From JBCKUK01 sp038924905 (GTDB lineage Bacteria; Pseudomonadota; Gammaproteobacteria; Burkholderiales; Methylophilaceae): a stretch of DNA of 64,000 bases. The stretch spans positions 1-64,000 of the forward strand of contig JBCKUK010000004.1 in NCBI GenBank assembly GCA_038924905.1. The letters are read 5' to 3'. Positions 59,584 through 64,000 of this stretch are shown piece by piece. The translations under genes were made by a program, and so were the position numbers. The notes under the pieces were generated by a model. It was given only the letters and a program-made list of their open reading frames with translations. It made no database searches and was not told where the DNA came from. Numbering within the stretch: the stretch's first letter is position 1; every line of letters begins with the position of its first letter.

Positions 59584-61074
59584 CTATTCTTTCTTTTTGC
59601 TATCAAGTTTTGCTTTGAGCAGGGCGCCAAGATTGGTGGTGCCGGCATTACCTTCGGCAACCTTCTTGGTCTTGGCTTTGGCAGCAGGTTTTTCAGCTTT
59701 TTCTTTCTCGCCAGCACCAGATGGGTTGCTCTCGAGCTGCTTAACGCCCAGTGAAATGCGCTCTTTCTCGACATCAATGCTCAGCACCAGGGCGGTTACT
59801 TCGTCACCCTTCTTGAAATTGCGTATGGTTTCTTCGCCGGTTTGAGTCCAGGACAAATCAGATAAGTGAATCAGGCCGTCAATGCCACCCGGCAAGCCGA
59901 TAAACACGCCGAAGTCGGTAATTGACTTGATTTGGCCAGTGACCTTGTCACCCTTCTTGTGTGAAGACGCAAAATCATCCCAAGGATTGGTTTTGCATTG
60001 CTTCATGCCCAATGACAAGCGACGGCGCTCTTCATCAATCTCAAGAATCATCACTTCAACTTCATCACCTAATTGCGCGATCTTGGCTGGGTGCACGTTC
60101 TTGTTGGTCCAATCCATTTCTGAAACGTGAACCAGGCCTTCAATGCCCGGCTCGATTTCCACAAACGCGCCGTAGTCGGTCAAATTGGTGACTTTGCCGA
60201 ACAAACGTGTGCCTACTGGATAACGGCGGGTCAGTGCAACCCATGGGTCATCGCCTAGCTGCTTGAGACCTAATGAAACGCGGTTTTTCTCTTTGTCAAA
60301 CTTAAGAATCTTGGCTTCGACTTCTTCGCCAACGGTGAGCACTTCGGATGGGTGCTTGACGCGGCGCCAGGCCAAGTCGGTAATATGCAGCAGGCCATCA
60401 ATGCCACCCAGGTCAACAAATGCGCCGTAATCGGTAATGTTTTTCACAATACCCTTAACTACTGCGCCTTCTTTCAGTGAGCCGAGCATGGCTTCGCGAT
60501 CCGCACCCATGCTGTCTTCCAGCACGGCACGACGGGAAACCACGACGTTGTTGCGCTTGCGATCAAGCTTGATAACCTTGAAATCCCATTCCTTGTTTTC
60601 AAATGGGGTAGTGTCCTTGACGGGGCGTAAATCAACCAGTGAGCCGGGCAGGAAGGCACGAATGCCGTTCACCATGACAGTGAGGCCACCTTTGACGCGG
60701 CCATTGACCATGCCCTTGATTATGCGGCCTTCGTTCATCGCTTCTTCCAGATCCAGCCAGGAAGCAATACGTTTTGCCTTTTCGCGTGAGAGCTTGGTGG
60801 CACCGTAGCCATCTTCCAATGCTTCGATACAGACTTTGACGAAATCGCCAACGGCTACTTCGAGATCGCCGCGGTCGTTCAGAAACTCGCTGGTGGCGAT
60901 AATACTTTCGGACTTGAGACCTGCATTGACGACAACAAAGTCAGGGTCAACGGAAATTACTTCAGCGGTGATAACCTCACCGGAGCGCATTTCCTGACGT
61001 GCCAGACTTTCCTCAAAAAGAGCTGCAAAACTTTCGTTAGAAGATGCAGCGGTACTGGTAGAAGCTTGAGCCAT
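59584..61074 (-). CDS. rpsA: ribosomal protein S1, five-domain form
   Basis: RNA-binding protein that brings mRNA to the 30S subunit. S1 domains 1-5 can be followed: VITAEVISVDPDFVVVNAGL, IIKGMVNGRVKGGLTVMVNG, VVKGIVKNITDYGAFVDLGG, LFGKVTNLTDYGAFVEIEPG and VTGQIKSITDFGVFIGLPGG. After the fifth (ending ISLGVKQLESNP) a basic linker (GAGEKEKAEKPAAKAKTKKV) leads straight to the usual betaproteobacterial C-terminus NLGALLKAKLD. The sixth S1 domain is missing: 496 aa against about 560. No frameshift is apparent. Confidence 0.94.
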   Translation of the reverse strand: MAQASTSTAASSNESFAALFEESLARQEMRSGEVITAEVISVDPDFVVVNAGLKSESIIATSEFLNDRGDLEVAVGDFVKVCIEALEDGYGATKLSREKAKRIASWLDLEEAMNEGRIIKGMVNGRVKGGLTVMVNGIRAFLPGSLVDLRPVKDTTPFENKEWDFKVIKLDRKRNNVVVSRRAVLEDSMGADREAMLGSLKEGAVVKGIVKNITDYGAFVDLGGIDGLLHITDLAWRRVKHPSEVLTVGEEVEAKILKFDKEKNRVSLGLKQLGDDPWVALTRRYPVGTRLFGKVTNLTDYGAFVEIEPGIEGLVHVSEMDWTNKNVHPAKIAQLGDEVEVMILEIDEERRRLSLGMKQCKTNPWDDFASSHKKGDKVTGQIKSITDFGVFIGLPGGIDGLIHLSDLSWTQTGEETIRNFKKGDEVTALVLSIDVEKERISLGVKQLESNPSGAGEKEKAEKPAAKAKTKKVAEGNAGTTNLGALLKAKLDSKKKE

Positions 61075-61121
61075 TAAAAAATTACCTAAAATAATGATCC
61101 CGCCGTTCAGCGGGGTAAATT

Positions 61122-61153
61122 AAAAAAAGCCATGAACCGGTGAGGTTCGTGGC
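61122..61153 (-). terminator. terminator/attenuator between cmk and rpsA
   Basis: On the minus strand GCCACGAACC pairs with GGTTCATGGC (one mismatch) across a 5-nt loop and is followed by TTTTTTT. A second hairpin (CCCGC...GCGGG, about 61098-61115) sits between it and the rpsA start, in the leader. Confidence 0.8.
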
Positions 61154-61223
61154 ACAAATATAATGCTTGTTGCTTAACTTAAGTTATTCGCTTGAGTTAT
61201 CGTGCTGAATCATTCGAAACTGT

Positions 61224-61883
61224 TTAAGCTGCTTTTACCATTTCCAGAGCTCGCTCAACGCTTTGCTCTATAGTAAGCTGGCTGGTTTCTAACAGTTTGG
61301 CATCCGCACATTGCTGCAAGGGCGCAACCAATCTTTGCTGGTCTCGGGTATCGCGTTTTTGCAAATCTTGCAATATATCCAGAAGGTTAGCATGAATTCC
61401 TTGTGTCATCAACTGCTTAAAGCGACGTTCCGCCCGAACTTCTGCGCTTGCTGTTAAAAAAATCTTGGTGGCGGCATCGGGAAAGACCACAGTCGCCATA
61501 TCGCGACCGTCCGCTACCAGCCCTGGCGCTTGACGAAAGCCGTGTTGTATTTTCATCAAGGCACGCCTGACAGCCGGGTGCGCGGCGACCTCTGAGGCAC
61601 CTTTACTCATGGCTTCAGTGCGCACCTGTTCGCTCACATCCATGCCGCTCAGCATAATTTGGCCATTGTTAAACTGAATATCCAGATTGTTTGTCATTGC
61701 AGCCAGCGCAGGCTCATCTTGCCACGAGATGCCCTGATTTTGCGCCGCCAGCGCGACTATTCGATAAAGCGCGCCTGAATCCAGGTAGTGATAACCGAGC
61801 CGCTTGGCTACCAGCTGCGCTAGCGTGCCCTTGCCGGAAGCAGAAGGGCCGTCTATGGCGATAACTGGGATTAAATCACTCAT
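61224..61883 (-). CDS. cmk: cytidylate kinase
   Basis: Phosphorylates CMP and dCMP; 219 aa. P-loop IAIDGPSASGKGTLAQLVAK, LGYHYLDSGALYRIVALAA, VADGRDMATVVFPDAATKIF, and lid region ASAEVRAERRFKQL. The ATG at 61883 overlaps the aroA stop (ATGA); a longer open frame upstream lies within aroA. Conserved aroA-cmk-rpsA order. Confidence 0.95.
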   Translation of the reverse strand: MSDLIPVIAIDGPSASGKGTLAQLVAKRLGYHYLDSGALYRIVALAAQNQGISWQDEPALAAMTNNLDIQFNNGQIMLSGMDVSEQVRTEAMSKGASEVAAHPAVRRALMKIQHGFRQAPGLVADGRDMATVVFPDAATKIFLTASAEVRAERRFKQLMTQGIHANLLDILQDLQKRDTRDQQRLVAPLQQCADAKLLETSQLTIEQSVERALEMVKAA

Positions 61884-63238
61884 GGTTTGACGATGGCGGC
61901 AAAGCGTTCGAAATAATCGGGGAAAGTTTTGGCCACGCACCTCGGGTCGTTAATCGTCACCGGCACGTCGCCTAGCGAGACCAGTGAAAAACACATTGCC
62001 ATGCGGTGGTCGTCATAGGTATCAATCACGGCATTGGGCGTGAGTTTTTCGGGCGGGGTAATATTCAAAAAATCTGCGCCTTCAGTCACCACAGCGCCCA
62101 CTTTACGTAGCTCCGTCGCCATTGCAGTTAAACGGTCTGTTTCCTTGACGCGCCAACTGGCAATGTTTCTGAGTGTTGTTGTGCCATCGGCAAATAATGC
62201 TGTGACTGCAAGCGTCATGGCGGCATCGGGAATATGGTTGCAGTCCAGATCCAGCGCTTTTAATTTGTTCGCAGGCGCGCTGGCCTCAATCCAGTTTTCG
62301 CCATAAGCGATGTTGGCGCCCATTAGTGCCAGTGCATCAGCAAACCGCACATCTCCCTGGATGCTATTTTTGCCTGCGCCTTCCACTCTTACCTTGCCGC
62401 CAATCGCGCCAGCCGCGAGGAAGTAGGAGGCAGACGAAGCATCGCCTTCAACAAAAATTGTGCCCGGGCTTTGATAGCGGCTATTCGCCGTAATGACAAA
62501 ACGCTGCCAGCCGTCGCGTATGACTGTCACGCCAAAACGCGCCATCAAATTCAGCGTGATTTCAATATAAGGCTTGGAGATAAGCTCACCCACCACTTCA
62601 ATCGTGGCTTGCTGTTTGGCAAGTGGTAGCGCCATTAACAGCGCGGTAAGAAACTGGCTGGAGACATCGCCTCTAATTTTGACGTTCACCCCCTCTCCCG
62701 CGGGAGAAACCGCAGGGGTCTTGTCCGCCTTCGCTGTGCCACTTCGTGGCAAGTCAGGCGCCAAGGGCTGGGGTGAGGGGGGATTTATCTGCAACGGCGG
62801 AAAGCCCTCATTGCCTGAATATTCAACCCTGGCGCCAGTTTGCCGCAGGGCATCTACCAGATGGCCAATCGGCCGCTCGTGCATACGCGGCGTGCCGGAG
62901 AGCGTGTAGTGGCCGCCAGATAGCGCCAGCACTGCGGCCAGCGGGCGGAATGCTGTGCCGGCATTGCCGAGAAAAAGATCCGCCTGCTTGACGCTGAATG
63001 CGCCGCCATTGCCTGTTACGCGCCAGTTGTTCTGGCCTAATTCTTCCAGCTTCACGCCCAGCATTTTTAGGGCTTCCAGCATGTGCACCACATCGTCGGC
63101 CATCAACAAATCGCGGATTTCTGTGGTGCCTTGCGCCAGGGCGGCGAGTAGCAGGGTGCGGTTTGAAATGCTTTTGGAGCCGGGGAGTGTGATGTGACCT
63201 GTGGCCTTGCTCGCGGGTTTAAGTGCCAGCGTTTCCAT
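61880..63238 (-). CDS. aroA: EPSP synthase with in-frame repeat insert
   Basis: 5-enolpyruvylshikimate-3-phosphate synthase of the shikimate pathway. LPGSKSISNRTLLLAALAQG, FLGNAGTAFRPLAAVLALSG, RGDVSSQFLTALLMALPLA, KETDRLTAMATELRKVGA and TYDDHRMAMCFSL are all present. Length is 452 aa, about 25 more than usual. The extra is residues about 152-184, which fall in a loop before VKIRGDVSSQ and come from a repeat at 62686-62783. Start at 63238, overlapping the tyrA stop (TGATG). The core looks intact, so the enzyme is probably functional. Confidence 0.95.
   Translation of the reverse strand: METLALKPASKATGHITLPGSKSISNRTLLLAALAQGTTEIRDLLMADDVVHMLEALKMLGVKLEELGQNNWRVTGNGGAFSVKQADLFLGNAGTAFRPLAAVLALSGGHYTLSGTPRMHERPIGHLVDALRQTGARVEYSGNEGFPPLQINPPSPQPLAPDLPRSGTAKADKTPAVSPAGEGVNVKIRGDVSSQFLTALLMALPLAKQQATIEVVGELISKPYIEITLNLMARFGVTVIRDGWQRFVITANSRYQSPGTIFVEGDASSASYFLAAGAIGGKVRVEGAGKNSIQGDVRFADALALMGANIAYGENWIEASAPANKLKALDLDCNHIPDAAMTLAVTALFADGTTTLRNIASWRVKETDRLTAMATELRKVGAVVTEGADFLNITPPEKLTPNAVIDTYDDHRMAMCFSLVSLGDVPVTINDPRCVAKTFPDYFERFAAIVKP
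62686..62783. repeat. palindromic repeat element inserted in aroA
   Basis: About 98 bp bounded by TTCACCCCC on one side and GGGGTGAGGGGGG on the other, with a CTCTCCCGCGGGAG hairpin. It translates in frame as a Pro/Ala/Asp-rich loop including LAPDLPRSGTAKADK. Confidence 0.8.
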
Positions 63239-64000
63239 CAGGACAATTTCTGGCCGTTCGCCCACTCATTGCGGGCACGGCTGGCACGCTCAAACAATGC
63301 CTGCAAACCAGCGTCATCGCTGTTTTCAAGCAGCTTCTTCAGCGCCACCAATTCATTTTGATAGGCGTTTATTTCGCTTAATAAAGACTCGCGATTGGTC
63401 AGGCAGATGTCGCGCCACATTTCAGGTGAGCTGCCCGCGATGCGGGTGAAATCGCGAAAGCCGCTGGCGGCAAAGGCAAATAATTGTGCAGCATTGGGGC
63501 GCGAAGCTAACTCATCCACCAGAGCAAATGCCAGCAAATGCGGCAGATGGCTGACAGCAGCGAAAACGCCATCGTGCTCGTTGGCCGCCATTTCACTCAC
63601 CTTGGCACCAGCAGCCTGCCAAAGCTGGCGCACTTGTTCCAGTGCTTCAGGGTTGGTTTTTTCAGTGGGCGTTAAAATGACATTTTTGCCATTGAATAAA
63701 TCTGCGCGGGCAGCAGTGACACCGCTTTTTTCAGCGCCGGCAATCGGGTGGCCAGGGACAAACTGCGCAGCGTTTTTGCCTAGTATCGCAAATGCATGCT
63801 CAATAACATCAGACTTGGTACTGCCAACGTCGGTGATGACGGTTTTGCTATCCAGGTGCGGCGCAATTGCTTTGAGGATGTCAGGGGTTTGTGCAACGGG
63901 CGCGGCAATTACCACCATGCCCGCGTCAAGCAGTGCCTTTGCCGGGTCAGTCTCAACCGCATCGATGATACCCATGTCCAGCGCGGCTTGCAGGCCATCG
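63238..64000 (-). CDS. tyrA: prephenate/arogenate dehydrogenase (partial)
   Basis: The 3' portion of a TyrA-type dehydrogenase; the 5' end with the NAD-binding glycine loop is beyond the right edge. Seen: VVIAAPVAQTPDILKAIAPH, ITDVGSTKSDVIEHAFAIL, FVPGHPIAGAEKSGVTAARA with the conserved HPIAG, and AAVSHLPHLLAFALVDELAS with the catalytic His region. The frame stays open to base 64000 (at least 253 codons). First gene of the tyrA-aroA-cmk-rpsA string in the window. Confidence 0.93.
   Translation of the reverse strand, partial: DGLQAALDMGIIDAVETDPAKALLDAGMVVIAAPVAQTPDILKAIAPHLDSKTVITDVGSTKSDVIEHAFAILGKNAAQFVPGHPIAGAEKSGVTAARADLFNGKNVILTPTEKTNPEALEQVRQLWQAAGAKVSEMAANEHDGVFAAVSHLPHLLAFALVDELASRPNAAQLFAFAASGFRDFTRIAGSSPEMWRDICLTNRESLLSEINAYQNELVALKKLLENSDDAGLQALFERASRARNEWANGQKLS

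Overview
The window looks like a chromosomal segment of a betaproteobacterium, probably in or near the order Nitrosomonadales (Methylophilaceae- or Gallionellaceae-like). This rests on gene order and sequence style only. The right end carries the conserved block tyrA-aroA-cmk-rpsA-ihfB-lapB-pyrF-comEA, and the left end carries alaA-hom-thrC, thyA-folA and a long Orn/Lys/Arg decarboxylase next to dcd. Species cannot be fixed from the sequence. No rRNA, tRNA or CRISPR array was recognised.

Layout. 0-8.4 kb: fabB, a frameshifted small LETM1-like gene, an Mth938-like gene, alaA, hom, thrC, a GIY-YIG gene bracketed by repeats, thyA and folA. 8.4-15.7 kb: amino-acid decarboxylase, dcd, zwf, gnd, a dienelactone-hydrolase-like gene and pgl; zwf, pgl and gnd form the oxidative pentose-phosphate route to ribulose-5-phosphate. 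15.8-19.3 kb: a decayed zone with an IS481-like element (perfect 50-bp ends, frameshifted transposase), repeat relics, two small genes, a fragment of an FAD-dependent dehydrogenase gene and an IS30-like transposase remnant. 19.3-26.4 kb: ilvD, then a very GC-rich, tightly coupled four-gene cluster (lipoprotein alpha/beta hydrolase, MGDG-synthase-like glycosyltransferase, YkoP-like protein, polysaccharide deacetylase). It ends in a broken pyrC that meets a broken uroporphyrinogen-III-synthase-like gene tail to tail.

26.7-52.3 kb: every gene lies on the minus strand and nearly all concern iron-sulfur clusters, sulfur or thiol redox. It holds client enzymes (nadA, moaA, cysI, lipA), protection proteins (YggX, a CDGSH protein, a 1-Cys peroxiredoxin), sulfite reductase (cysJI), carriers (two Nfu proteins, an HCF101-like Mrp-DUF971 ATPase, BolA, IbaG, Grx4, IscA, ErpA), SelO, and the core operon iscA-erpA-sufB-sufC-sufD-sufS-sufU. 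A good sigma70-type promoter upstream of iscA is overlapped by two IscR type-1-like palindromes. A yeast/plant-type NAD formate dehydrogenase inside the region is bracketed by direct repeats, as if it were a later insertion.

52.3-64 kb: a small secreted protein, a perfect 24-bp-stem hairpin, the housekeeping apbC/mrp split by one in-frame stop codon, metG, and the conserved rpsA block. The S1 protein lacks its sixth S1 domain. Several families of short palindromic repeats are scattered through the window. Some sit inside reading frames (aroA, metG, the SagB-like gene) and are translated as extra segments.

The main hypothesis is that 26.7-52.3 kb is a single Fe-S supply-and-client island under IscR-like control, and that its Mrp paralogue may have relaxed selection on the broken housekeeping apbC.
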